Positions 26,025-34,468 of a DNA stretch of 64,000 nt are shown one piece after another (the stretch's first letter is position 1; every line of letters starts with the position of its first letter). The notes below the pieces were generated by a model. It saw only the letters and a program-made list of their open reading frames with translations, was not told the origin of the DNA and searched no databases. The stretch spans positions 124,001-188,000 of the forward strand of contig NZ_SJSC01000005.1 of assembly GCF_004352855.1 (NCBI RefSeq), given 5' to 3'. The position numbers and the translations under genes are program-made. This stretch comes from Marinomonas sp. KMM3893. GTDB taxonomy: Bacteria > Pseudomonadota > Gammaproteobacteria > Pseudomonadales > Marinomonadaceae.

Positions 26025-27332
26025 ATGTCTACTGATAAAACGTTAAACAAAGCGCCTCATTCGAACGCCTTGCTAATGCTAATAACACGCCTGCACTTTT
26101 ACATTGGCTTGTTTATTGGCCCTTTTATTCTGGTTGCCGCTTTAACCGGAACCCTCTATATCTTAACGCCGCAAATTGAACATGCGCTGTATAAAGACGC
26201 GCTAACCACGGACAGCACAGGGCCATCACGCCCTCTGTCGTCACAAATTGCTGCCGCCAAAGCATCACTTAATAAAGACTTAACCTTGTTCGCCGTCAGA
26301 CCTGCGCCAGAACAAGGAGACACCACACGTGTGATGTTTCTCGACGCCACCACCGCCTCAGGCGCTCGCGCGGTCTTTATTGACCCAGCTACACTCGCCG
26401 TCAAAGGCGACATGGCGGTTTATGGCACCAGTGGTATTTTGCCATTTCGTATGACCCTAGACTTCCTACACAGACAACTTTTGTTGGGTGAATTTGGGCG
26501 TAATTACAGCGAACTTGCCGCATCATGGTTATGGATTGTCGCGTTCGGTGGCGTGTTCTTATGGTACAAAGGCGGCAAGAAAAACCAGCCCAATGTCGCC
26601 TCACGAACCCCTTACTTAACAACCAGAAAAAACCACAGCCAGCTGGGCCTTATTTTGTTCATTGGTTTGCTCTTTTTCTCGGCCACTGGGCTAACCTGGT
26701 CAAAATGGGCTGGCGGCAACATCTCCACGCTTCGTCAGTCTTTAGGGTGGTACACGCCATCCCCTAACACCAACCTAGTGAACATAGACGCCAGCAAAAA
26801 CACCGACATCTTATTTGATCAAGTACTGGCCACAGCCCGCGCCGCTGGAATTGACGCAAATAAGATCGAGATAAAGCCCCCAAGAAAAGCCAATAAAGCT
26901 TGGTTTGTTCGTGAGATTGATCGTTCATGGCCCACACAAGTCGATTCTGTCGCCATTGACCCAAGCGATATGAAAGTGGTGAGTCGAGCCGATTTTGCCA
27001 CCTTCCCAATCGTTGCCAAACTGATCCGTTGGGGTGTCGACTTCCACATGGGCGTCTTATTTGGTGTTGTAAACCAAATACTCTTAGTCTTTTTTGGGCT
27101 AGGCTTGTGCACCATGGTGGTATGGGGGTATCTGATGTGGTGGCGTCGTCGCCCTGCTCCAGGAGCCGCATCAAAACCCTTGCTAGAGGCATGGCAAAAA
27201 CTCAGCATCACAACAAAAAGCGTGACCCTGGCGATCGCCATTATTCTGGGTGTGTCGTTGCCAGCCATGGGCGTGAGCCTATTGTGCTTTTTAGTCATCG
27301 ACTGCATACGCTGGAAAAAAGCCGTCCACTGA
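26025..27332 (+). CDS. PepSY-associated transmembrane protein
   Basis: A 435-residue inner-membrane protein of the PepSY_TM family. The first membrane segment is at about 25-48 ('LHFYIGLFIGPFILVAALTGTLYIL'); others lie near 160-180, 210-230, 345-370 and 395-425. Periplasmic PepSY-like domains lie between the first and later segments, and 'LHRQLLLGEFGRNYSELAASWLW' with conserved His is characteristic. Relatives are often next to TonB-dependent siderophore or copper receptors and some reduce ferric siderophores. No such receptor is in the window. The preceding DUF2946 gene may be co-transcribed. A strong terminator follows. Confidence 0.88.
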   Translation: MSTDKTLNKAPHSNALLMLITRLHFYIGLFIGPFILVAALTGTLYILTPQIEHALYKDALTTDSTGPSRPLSSQIAAAKASLNKDLTLFAVRPAPEQGDTTRVMFLDATTASGARAVFIDPATLAVKGDMAVYGTSGILPFRMTLDFLHRQLLLGEFGRNYSELAASWLWIVAFGGVFLWYKGGKKNQPNVASRTPYLTTRKNHSQLGLILFIGLLFFSATGLTWSKWAGGNISTLRQSLGWYTPSPNTNLVNIDASKNTDILFDQVLATARAAGIDANKIEIKPPRKANKAWFVREIDRSWPTQVDSVAIDPSDMKVVSRADFATFPIVAKLIRWGVDFHMGVLFGVVNQILLVFFGLGLCTMVVWGYLMWWRRRPAPGAASKPLLEAWQKLSITTKSVTLAIAIILGVSLPAMGVSLLCFLVIDCIRWKKAVH

Positions 27333-27334
27333 TC

Positions 27335-27382
27335 GTAAGGCCTCGCCACGCTCTCTTTTGGCGAGGCCTTACGCGGTTTTTT
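27335..27382 (+). terminator. Rho-independent terminator after the PepSY gene
   Basis: GTAAGGCCTCGCCA and TGGCGAGGCCTTAC form a perfect 14-bp stem with a ten-base loop, followed by GCGG and TTTTTT. Confidence 0.88.
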
Positions 27383-27446
27383 ACTGACTCAAGAAGCCAT
27401 TTCACCTAAAATACGCCATCGCGTCATTCACAACGAAAAATACATT

Positions 27447-28382
27447 ATGCATACCGCCTCGTTACCCATTCTAAGCCAACACACCCTAAATGCACTGAGC
27501 ACCATTGAGCACGAAACTCGTCGTCTTTTTCACGGTCGAGGTCGCTGTTTTGAAGGACTAGAACACATCACGGTGGATTGGTTACAAGGGCAAGTGCTGG
27601 TTTCTTTATTCAAGGCGCCTGCAGAGGATTTTCTATTGGCGCTACTGGACACTCTTGAGCAATGGACGAGCACTCCACAATGGCAATCCAGCTCAACCAG
27701 GTCCCTGTTACTCCAACACCGCTACCAACAAAATACGCCGATAGAATGCATTTGGGGCGAACATCACACTCAGCAGCTGATCACTGAAAATGGTTTAACA
27801 TTTAAGCTTGATCTCGACCGAAATCAAAACAGCGGATTGTTTTTAGACATGCGCTTAGGTCGAAAATGGGTAAAAGAAAACAGTCAACACAAACGTGTTC
27901 TGAATCTGTTCTCCTACACCTGTGGTTTTTCCGTTGCGGCGCTGGCGGGAGAAGCAGAATACGTGGTGAATATAGACATGGCTAAATCGGTACTGAACAG
28001 GGGCAGAGAAAATCATCGCCTAAATGGGCACGACCTTAGTCAAGTCTCTTTCTTTGGCCATGATATTTTCAAATCTTGGGGGAAAATCAAAAAATACGGT
28101 CAGTATGATCTGATTATTATCGACCCACCTACGTTTCAGAAAGGCAGCTTTGCCATCACCAAAGATTACCAGAAGATTTTACGCCGCTTACCAGAATTAC
28201 TAACGCAAAAAGGCAAGGTACTCGCCTGCGTTAACGACCCAACATTAAGCGCTCAATTTTTGATTGACGGCATGAAAGCAGAAGCCCCAAACTTACAATT
28301 TCTGTCACGCTTAGACAATCCTGCCGAGTTTCCTGACATTGACTCAGAAAGTGGCTTGAAAGCACTTATTTTTCAAGCTTGA
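27447..28382 (+). CDS. Class I SAM-dependent RNA methyltransferase-like protein
   Basis: A 311-residue protein of the Methyltrans_SAM (PF10672-type) group. The SAM motif is 'VLNLFSYTCGFSVAALAGEAEYVVNID' (about residues 150-176) and the catalytic-type motif is 'DLIIIDPPTFQKGSF' (about 228-242). It resembles the C-terminal domain of RlmL and proteins of the RlmI family, which methylate 23S rRNA, and the DPPTF tetrad-like motif supports an RNA N2-guanine or C5 target. It lacks a PUA domain, so it is not RlmI itself. Target unknown. Confidence 0.85.
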   Translation: MHTASLPILSQHTLNALSTIEHETRRLFHGRGRCFEGLEHITVDWLQGQVLVSLFKAPAEDFLLALLDTLEQWTSTPQWQSSSTRSLLLQHRYQQNTPIECIWGEHHTQQLITENGLTFKLDLDRNQNSGLFLDMRLGRKWVKENSQHKRVLNLFSYTCGFSVAALAGEAEYVVNIDMAKSVLNRGRENHRLNGHDLSQVSFFGHDIFKSWGKIKKYGQYDLIIIDPPTFQKGSFAITKDYQKILRRLPELLTQKGKVLACVNDPTLSAQFLIDGMKAEAPNLQFLSRLDNPAEFPDIDSESGLKALIFQA

Positions 28383-28500
28383 TGCTTATGTTTCAGTATT
28401 TTCTTTTTTTGATCACATAGATAAAAAAACGCAGTATTCTGCATCAATAACATCTGATCAGTCTTAAAAAAATGAAAAATAAATAAAATATTTCTCTTTT

Positions 28501-28545
28501 TAATGCAAATTAATTGTCTTTTATTGAGATAATGAATTTGCATTA
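28501..28545. promoter_or_regulatory. Perfect 11-bp inverted repeat upstream of first eptA
   Basis: TAATGCAAATT (28501-28511) and AATTTGCATTA (28535-28545) are exact complements 23 bases apart. Their centres are 34 bp apart, about three helical turns, which suits two operator half sites on one DNA face. It lies 79 bases before the eptA start in a 241-base AT-rich gap that otherwise shows no gene. No copy is seen upstream of the second eptA. Confidence 0.45.
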
Positions 28546-28623
28546 GAAAACAACATTTACATTTTTTTCATCCTGTCATTATTAGCATTCGCCCCCTAAG
28601 AAAACACCCTTCTGGAAAAGCGA

Positions 28624-30288
28624 ATGAAAGCAGATAACACTCAAACAAACAACAAACCAAAAAATAAACGATCGTTAGCATTATCTTATACAAGCTTGCC
28701 TATTGTTTTGGCTTTTTATTATGCCATTGTGGTTAACATCCCTCTTTATAATGATTTTTATAAAATATTATCTGGCCTAGATAATGTTCACATAAGCTTT
28801 ATCATCGCTATTCCATTGTTTATTTTTTTATTGAACAGTATTATTTTTAGCGTCTTTAGCTGGCCTTATATTGGCAAACCCATTTTCGCCTTACTCTTGA
28901 TCACCTCCAGCATGGTGAGCTATGTCATGTTGTTTTACGGCATCAATGTCGATTACGGCATGATCGAAAACGCATTTGAAACAGACGTCAGTGAAGCTGC
29001 GTCTTATCTCAATCTACACTCTTTCACCTGGGTGACCATCACGGGTGTTATTCCGGCTATCCTGGTCGCTCTCGTGCCAATGAAACCAGGCCTTGGGCTG
29101 CTTAAAAAGGCCATTTCTATCATAACGTTATTCGCCTTACTCTTATTCTTATTGTTTTTCACCTACAAAGATTTTAGCGCTGTTGGACGCAACAATTCTT
29201 ATCTGAAAAAGATGATTCTCCCAGGGTATTATGTCTACAGCACTTACCACTATGTTCGAGATACTTACTTCTCTACACCAATGACGTTTAAGCATATTGG
29301 AGAAGACGCAAAAATAGTGGTTAAAAATGCAGACCCAAAAGTGAATGAGAAGCCTACTTTGTTTTTCTTTATTCTTGGCGAAACAGCACGCTCACAAAAT
29401 TATGCATTAAACGGCTACGCCAAAAACACCAACCCTTATACTGAAAAACAAGACGTTATTTCCTTTCAAAGCGTTCACTCTTGCGGTACCGCCACTGCGG
29501 TGTCTGTTCCTTGTATGTTTTCCCAACAAGGGCGACACGATTACGACAAACAACGTTCATATAATCAAGACAACGCACTGGATATACTGCAACGCGCTGG
29601 CGTGTCTTTGCTGTGGAAAGAAAACGATGGGGGAGATAAAGAGGTTGCCAAGCGTATTCCGAAAGTACAAATCGACCGCTCGCATGACAACCAGTTTTGC
29701 AACGGTGGTACCTGCTTAGACATGGCGCTACTGCAAGGCTTAGACAGTGAAATCAATGCCATGAAAGGCAATGAAAAGCTGGTCGTCATGCATCTTATGG
29801 GCAGTCACGGACCCACCTATTATTTGCGTTACCCAAAGGCTCAACAGAAATTTTTACCGGATTGCCAAAGCAGCGAAATAGAAAACTGCTCGACCGATCA
29901 AATCGTCAACACCTATGACAATACGATTGTGTACACAGATTATGTGGTGAGCCACGCAATTGATAAACTCAAGGCACTAAGCAATCAATACAATACCGCG
30001 TTGCTTTATCTCTCGGATCACGGAGAATCTCTAGGCGAAAACGGCCTATATCTACATGGCGTACCTTATGCGGTAGCGCCTGATTTTCAAACCACGGTTC
30101 CCTTGATCTTATGGATGTCCGACGGCTTTAAGAAAAGCAAAAACATTGACGAGAGTTGCTTGAAAAAAGCCGCCAAAAACGGAGATTTTTCTCAAGATTA
30201 TGTGTTCAGTTCACTCCTTGGCATTATGGATGTTCAAACCACCGCTTACGATAAGAACCTAGATATCTATCAGGCTTGTCGCTCCTAA
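28624..30288 (+). CDS. eptA: Lipid A phosphoethanolamine transferase, copy 1
   Basis: Transfers phosphoethanolamine to lipid A on the periplasmic face of the inner membrane, lowering negative charge and polymyxin binding. The 554-residue protein has five predicted N-terminal membrane helices (about 20-185) and a C-terminal sulfatase-fold domain. Metal and catalytic residues are visible: Glu253 in 'GETAR', Thr in 'SCGTATAVSVPCMFS' (289-291), Asp465-His466 in 'SDHGESLGE' and His478 in 'HGVPYA'. Paired Cys residues expected for periplasmic disulfides are conserved. It is a chromosomal-type EptA, not recognisably a mobile mcr gene. A near twin follows. Regulation by a PmrA-like system was looked for but no clear box was seen. 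Confidence 0.93.
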   Translation: MKADNTQTNNKPKNKRSLALSYTSLPIVLAFYYAIVVNIPLYNDFYKILSGLDNVHISFIIAIPLFIFLLNSIIFSVFSWPYIGKPIFALLLITSSMVSYVMLFYGINVDYGMIENAFETDVSEAASYLNLHSFTWVTITGVIPAILVALVPMKPGLGLLKKAISIITLFALLLFLLFFTYKDFSAVGRNNSYLKKMILPGYYVYSTYHYVRDTYFSTPMTFKHIGEDAKIVVKNADPKVNEKPTLFFFILGETARSQNYALNGYAKNTNPYTEKQDVISFQSVHSCGTATAVSVPCMFSQQGRHDYDKQRSYNQDNALDILQRAGVSLLWKENDGGDKEVAKRIPKVQIDRSHDNQFCNGGTCLDMALLQGLDSEINAMKGNEKLVVMHLMGSHGPTYYLRYPKAQQKFLPDCQSSEIENCSTDQIVNTYDNTIVYTDYVVSHAIDKLKALSNQYNTALLYLSDHGESLGENGLYLHGVPYAVAPDFQTTVPLILWMSDGFKKSKNIDESCLKKAAKNGDFSQDYVFSSLLGIMDVQTTAYDKNLDIYQACRS

Positions 30289-30300
30289 AACCGATACCTA

Positions 30301-30327
30301 CACTCTTCTCTTAACAAGGGAAGAGTG
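30301..30327. terminator. Hairpin between the two eptA copies
   Basis: CACTCTTC pairs with GAAGAGTG; the stem extends to about twelve pairs, one of them G-U, with an AAC loop. No T-run follows, so it may be a weak terminator or an mRNA stabiliser. Confidence 0.45.
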
Positions 30328-30451
30328 CACGCCAATGACACTTCCTTATAATTGCCTCTTTTTAATCACTTTAAACCCTTTTTCTTTTGTGTTTTTTTCA
30401 ACCGCCTTTCACTAGAATCACGCCTTTGTTTTTCATAAACTAGGAATAAAA

Positions 30452-32092
30452 ATGAGCGAGAAAAAGACGTCTCAAAAAAAGGAACCTAGGTTTCAGCTTT
30501 CTTATAGCTCACTGTCTTTCATTCTGGCCATTTATTATACTCTAGTCGTCAACCTTCCTTTTTATCGTGAGCTGAAAACAGTATTAACCAGCATTGGAGA
30601 CATGAATGTCGTTACCATTCTGCCTATCCCGCTTTTTTTGCTGTTAATACTCAATATTATCTTCAATCTTTTTAGCTGGCCTTATGTCGGCAAAGCGTTT
30701 TTTATCTTTCTACTCATCACCTCCAGTATCGTCAGTTACACCATGTTGTTTTATGGCATTAATGTCGATTATGGGATGATAGAAAATGCGCTTGAGACAG
30801 ATTCAAGTGAAGCGGCGTCTTACTTGAACCTACACTCAATCAGTTGGATTACCATTACCGGTGTTATTCCGTCCCTATTAGTGGCCTTTGCCCCAATGAA
30901 ACCAGGGATTGCCTTGCTTAGAAAAGCCATCGCGATAGGCCTGTCTGTCATTCTGCTTTTGCTCTTGTTGTTTTTCTCTTATAAAGATTTAAGTGCCGTA
31001 GGAAGGAATCATGGCTCACTCAAAAGAATGATCATTCCGACCTATTACCTTTACAGCGCTTATAACTATTTACACGATACTTATTTTACTCGCCCGATCC
31101 CTTTCAAACACATTGGCGAAGACGCGACACTGAGTAACAAAAGTAGCAATGAAAAACCCACTCTGTTTTTCTTTATCCTTGGTGAAACCGCACGCTCACA
31201 AAACTACGCATTAAATGGATACGCGAAGAACACCAACCCTTATACAAAAGAACAGAACGTCATTTCATTCCAAAGCGTCCACTCTTGCGGCACGGCGACG
31301 GCGGTCTCCGTACCTTGTATGTTTTCGCAACAAGGGCGTCACGACTACAACAAAAAGCGCACTTATAACCAAGACAATGTGATGGATATTTTGCAGCGCG
31401 CTGGCGTCTCTTTACTGTGGAAAGAAAACGACGGCGGCGATAAAGATGTGGCCAAGCGCATCCCTAAAATAGTCATAGACAGATCACGCAAAGATCAATT
31501 TTGCAATGGCAGTACCTGCTTAGACATGGCACTACTGCAAAACCTCGACAGCCAAATAGCAGCCATGAAAGGCAAGGACAAATTACTGGTCATGCATGTA
31601 ATGGGCAGCCATGGACCAACCTATTATCTACGCTACCCAAAAGAACAAGAAAAGTTCTTACCGGATTGCCAAAGCAGTGAAATAGAAGATTGCTCTGTAA
31701 ACAGCATAGTCAACACTTACGACAACACCATTGTTTACACTGACTACGTCATTAGCCAAGCGATTAACAAGCTGAAAAGCTTAAGTGGGCAATACAACAC
31801 CGCCCTTTTTTATATTTCAGATCATGGAGAATCATTAGGGGAAGATGGCTTGTTTTTACACGGTGTTCCTTATGCCGTTGCGCCAGCCTTCCAAACCACA
31901 GTGCCGCTTATTTTATGGCTGTCTGACGGTTTTAAACAAAGCAAACACATCGACGAAGCCTGTTTAAGGAAAGAAGCCAAGAAGGGCGACTTTTCTCAAG
32001 ATTACGTTTTTAGTTCCTTGCTTGGCATCATGGACGTAAAAACCAACGCCTACGATAAAAATCTAGATATTTACCAGCCCTGTCGTGACTGA
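30452..32092 (+). CDS. eptA: Lipid A phosphoethanolamine transferase, copy 2
   Basis: A 546-residue paralogue of the preceding gene with the same topology: five N-terminal membrane helices and a sulfatase-type domain carrying Glu245 in 'GETAR', 'SCGTATAVSVPCMFS', 'SDHGESLGEDGLFLHGVPYA'. The catalytic domain is close to identical with copy 1 in long stretches, while the N-terminal 20 residues, loops and the region around residue 230 differ (copy 1 has several extra residues there). This indicates an old tandem duplication with both copies kept functional. Having its own 160-base upstream gap, it may be expressed separately. Different phosphoethanolamine acceptor sites are possible. Confidence 0.92.
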   Translation: MSEKKTSQKKEPRFQLSYSSLSFILAIYYTLVVNLPFYRELKTVLTSIGDMNVVTILPIPLFLLLILNIIFNLFSWPYVGKAFFIFLLITSSIVSYTMLFYGINVDYGMIENALETDSSEAASYLNLHSISWITITGVIPSLLVAFAPMKPGIALLRKAIAIGLSVILLLLLLFFSYKDLSAVGRNHGSLKRMIIPTYYLYSAYNYLHDTYFTRPIPFKHIGEDATLSNKSSNEKPTLFFFILGETARSQNYALNGYAKNTNPYTKEQNVISFQSVHSCGTATAVSVPCMFSQQGRHDYNKKRTYNQDNVMDILQRAGVSLLWKENDGGDKDVAKRIPKIVIDRSRKDQFCNGSTCLDMALLQNLDSQIAAMKGKDKLLVMHVMGSHGPTYYLRYPKEQEKFLPDCQSSEIEDCSVNSIVNTYDNTIVYTDYVISQAINKLKSLSGQYNTALFYISDHGESLGEDGLFLHGVPYAVAPAFQTTVPLILWLSDGFKQSKHIDEACLRKEAKKGDFSQDYVFSSLLGIMDVKTNAYDKNLDIYQPCRD

Positions 32093-32531
32093 TCGCGCGG
32101 CATTTTATTGGGCTATTTTGGCGGGCTTCCTTTTACCAAAGCGCCCTCTATAAACATCTTTAACCCCGCTGCCTGCCACTCGATTCTGCTTAGCCAAAGC
32201 GGTTCGAGTGTCAGCTAAAGCGAGTTAGGTTCATTGAAAACTTGTGCATTTTTTTACAAACAAACGCAGCCTATTCCTCTCTATTTGTCTCAACGCTTCG
32301 TAAAAACGCCAGATATTTCACGAAAATCATCAGATTCCACCATCAAAATGACTTTTTTCTTTAATAATACTGCCATATTTAGATCATATTTTTTATACTA
32401 GCGGCCTTTTTTAAAAAGTCTGACCATTTGCTCAAACTTTATCCCCTCGTTGGTCTAATCTCTACCAATAAGCAGCGCCACAGCGCTTATTTGGAACGAA
32501 ATTAGGTAATTTAACTAGAAAAGGTCACTCA
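32093..32531. other. Intergenic region before the purine permease
   Basis: A 439-base gap with no supported gene. An imperfect hairpin at 32177-32210 pairs CACTCGA with TCGAGTG and has an inner GCTT/AAGC stem; no T-run follows. The part nearer the permease is AT-rich and probably holds its promoter. No purine riboswitch consensus was recognised. Confidence 0.5.
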
Positions 32532-33824
32532 ATGCTCGAACGTTTCTTTCAACTAAAAGCTCACAACACGACGATACGTAATGAAATCATAGGCGGGATA
32601 ACCACCTTCCTGACCATGGCTTATATTATTTTCGTCAACCCTTCCATCCTTGCTCAGGCAGGCATGGATCAAGGCGCGGTGTTTGTCGCTACCTGTATTG
32701 CTGCGGCCGTCGGCTGTTTGATTATGGGGCTGTATGCGAATTACCCAATCGCCTTAGCTCCTGGTATGGGGCTTAATGCCTTTTTCACTTACGGTGTGGT
32801 TCTAGGCATGGGCTACACATGGGAACAAGCATTAGGCGCTGTGTTCCTTTCTGGTTGTGTGTTTATTCTGATCAGCGTGTTTAAAATTCGCGAATGGGTG
32901 ATTAACGCCATTCCTTCTTCCTTAAAACTCGGCATCGCCGCTGGCATTGGCTTATTCTTAGCCATGGTCGCACTGCAAAATGCGGGCATTATCGTGAAAA
33001 ACCCAGCCACCTTGGTCACCTTAGGTGACTTATCCAAGCCGGCGGCTATTTACGGCTTCTTGGGCTTCTTCATCATTTCTGCTTTGTCCTACTTAAGAGT
33101 CACAGGCGCGGTGATGATCGGCATTCTTTGCGTGACCGTACTGTCGATTGTGTTTGGCAACAGTGAATTTGCTGGCGTCATATCCACTCCGCCGTCTATC
33201 GCACCCACTTTTTTACAAATGGATGTGAAAGGTGCCTTTAATATTGGCATGATCAGCGTCATTTTTGCGTTCTTGTTTGTCGATCTATTTGATACATCAG
33301 GCACCCTATTGGGCGTGGGGCAACGCGGTGGTTTATTGGACAAAGACGGAAAACTTCCACGTCTTAAGAAAGCCTTACTAGCCGACTCCACTGCCACTGT
33401 GATTGGTGCTTCTTTTGGTACCTCCTCTACCACAAGCTACATCGAAAGTGCATCAGGCGTTGCGGCTGGCGGTCGTACTGGTCTGACCGCTGTGGTCGTG
33501 GGACTGCTCTTCTTATTGAGCTTGTTCTTCTCGCCATTGGCAGCGTCTATTCCGTCTTACGCTACCGCGGGTGCCTTGCTTTATGTGGCTGTGTTAATGA
33601 CCAGCAGCCTTGCAAAAGTAGATTGGGAAGATATTTCAGAATCTGCACCTGTGTTGATTGCCGCCTTCACTATGCCATTGACCTACTCCATTGCACACGG
33701 TATTGCGCTGTCTTTCATCAGCTACGCGGTTATTAAGTTGCTATCAGGACAAGGTAAGCAAGTTGGTATTAGTGTTTATGTTTTAGCGGTGTTCTTCATT
33801 GTGAAATACCTGTTCTTCACATAA
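32532..33824 (+). CDS. NCS2 purine permease, AzgA/PbuG type
   Basis: A 430-residue permease with about 12 to 14 membrane segments, of the AzgA-like branch of the NCS2 (nucleobase-cation symporter-2) family that imports adenine, guanine or hypoxanthine with protons. The N-terminus 'NEIIGGITTFLTMAYIIFVNPSILAQAGMD' and the motifs 'NYPIALAPGMGLNAFFTY', 'FVDLFDTSGTLLGVG' and 'GTSSTTSYIESASGVAAGGRTGLT' are the standard blocks. It adds a nucleobase uptake route to the purine genes at 16-25 kb but is not adjacent to them. Terminated by a strong hairpin. Confidence 0.94.
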   Translation: MLERFFQLKAHNTTIRNEIIGGITTFLTMAYIIFVNPSILAQAGMDQGAVFVATCIAAAVGCLIMGLYANYPIALAPGMGLNAFFTYGVVLGMGYTWEQALGAVFLSGCVFILISVFKIREWVINAIPSSLKLGIAAGIGLFLAMVALQNAGIIVKNPATLVTLGDLSKPAAIYGFLGFFIISALSYLRVTGAVMIGILCVTVLSIVFGNSEFAGVISTPPSIAPTFLQMDVKGAFNIGMISVIFAFLFVDLFDTSGTLLGVGQRGGLLDKDGKLPRLKKALLADSTATVIGASFGTSSTTSYIESASGVAAGGRTGLTAVVVGLLFLLSLFFSPLAASIPSYATAGALLYVAVLMTSSLAKVDWEDISESAPVLIAAFTMPLTYSIAHGIALSFISYAVIKLLSGQGKQVGISVYVLAVFFIVKYLFFT

Positions 33825-33836
33825 CTCGACATCCTG

Positions 33837-34034
33837 CTATAGACCAAAATTACGCCCCGCTTTATGAGTGCATAAAGCGGGGCTTTTTGATAAATCGACT
33901 AGCAGATTTGTCTGCCAGGTCCTGTCTTTCTTAAAACCTCTGGGAAGTCGAGCCTCCTCACAGTCATCACTTCTCATGATCTTTTCATCAATCACTGAGG
34001 CCAACATCACTTGGTGGCGGCCACGTAAATTCAT
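33837..34034 (-). CDS. Possible small hypothetical protein
   Basis: A 65-codon reading frame beginning 'MNLRGRHQVMLASVIDEKIM' with AAGGAG about 13 bases before the ATG. It is not recognised. The last fifth of the frame runs through the permease terminator hairpin, which argues that at least the end is not under protein selection. It could be a real small basic protein, a decayed gene or chance. Listed only because of the ribosome binding site. Confidence 0.25.
   Translation of the reverse strand: MNLRGRHQVMLASVIDEKIMRSDDCEEARLPRGFKKDRTWQTNLLVDLSKSPALCTHKAGRNFGL
33854..33888 (+). terminator. Rho-independent terminator of the purine permease gene
   Basis: GCCCCGCTTTATG and CATAAAGCGGGGC form a perfect 13-bp stem with an AGTG loop and a following TTTTT. 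Confidence 0.93.
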
Positions 34035-34185
34035 ATAGACTCTTTGCTCCTTGAATAGTAAAGCAGCAGAGGTAGGACGATACGATTCATCCTATAAACG
34101 CTTAACGCCTTTTAAACGTCATCGTGCTTATGGTGTCACCTAGGTGTGTTTAGACAATATCTAGAAACGCACCAACGACAAAAAG

Positions 34186-34464
34186 ATGAATGGTATCTCG
34201 CATGCCATTGTCGATGGTCTCTATCGGCTGTTGTCGCAATATCGACTTAATAAAAAAGCAAGAGAAAAGGTCTATAAAGTGACGATCCATAACCACTCAG
34301 GCACAACGAATGATTTGAACACGCGCTTATCGAAAAGAAGAAAGGCTCTACAAGGCCGCGTAGAATATTTGATAAAACAACGCACACCTTGCTACATTAT
34401 TGACACAGAGACGGTGTTTTTGCGTACCAAAATAGTTCATAAACCTATTTTAATAGGTCTGTGA
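34186..34464 (+). CDS. Hypothetical small basic protein
   Basis: A 92-residue basic protein, not recognised. It has helical-looking N-terminal residues ('IVDGLYRLLSQYRLNKKAREKVYKV'), a central polar stretch and a mixed C-terminus; no signal peptide, membrane segment or known motif. Only a weak purine-rich site (AAAAAG) precedes the ATG. A CACCTAGGTG palindrome lies about 40 bases upstream (34137-34146). It ends four bases before the convergent PAS-GGDEF gene. May be a lineage-specific gene or a chance frame. Confidence 0.4.
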   Translation: MNGISHAIVDGLYRLLSQYRLNKKAREKVYKVTIHNHSGTTNDLNTRLSKRRKALQGRVEYLIKQRTPCYIIDTETVFLRTKIVHKPILIGL

Positions 34465-34468
34465 TTGG

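Noticed and set aside
28624..32092. Acquired mcr-type colistin resistance genes
   Set aside because: The proteins have EptA-type catalytic residues but no insertion sequences or mobile context, and are tandem chromosomal copies.
32177..32216. Possible tRNA T-arm (GGTTCGAGT)
   Set aside because: No acceptor, D or anticodon stems can be built around it; it is part of a plain hairpin.
32093..32531. Purine riboswitch before the NCS2 permease
   Set aside because: None of the conserved loop sequences of the purine aptamer were found.
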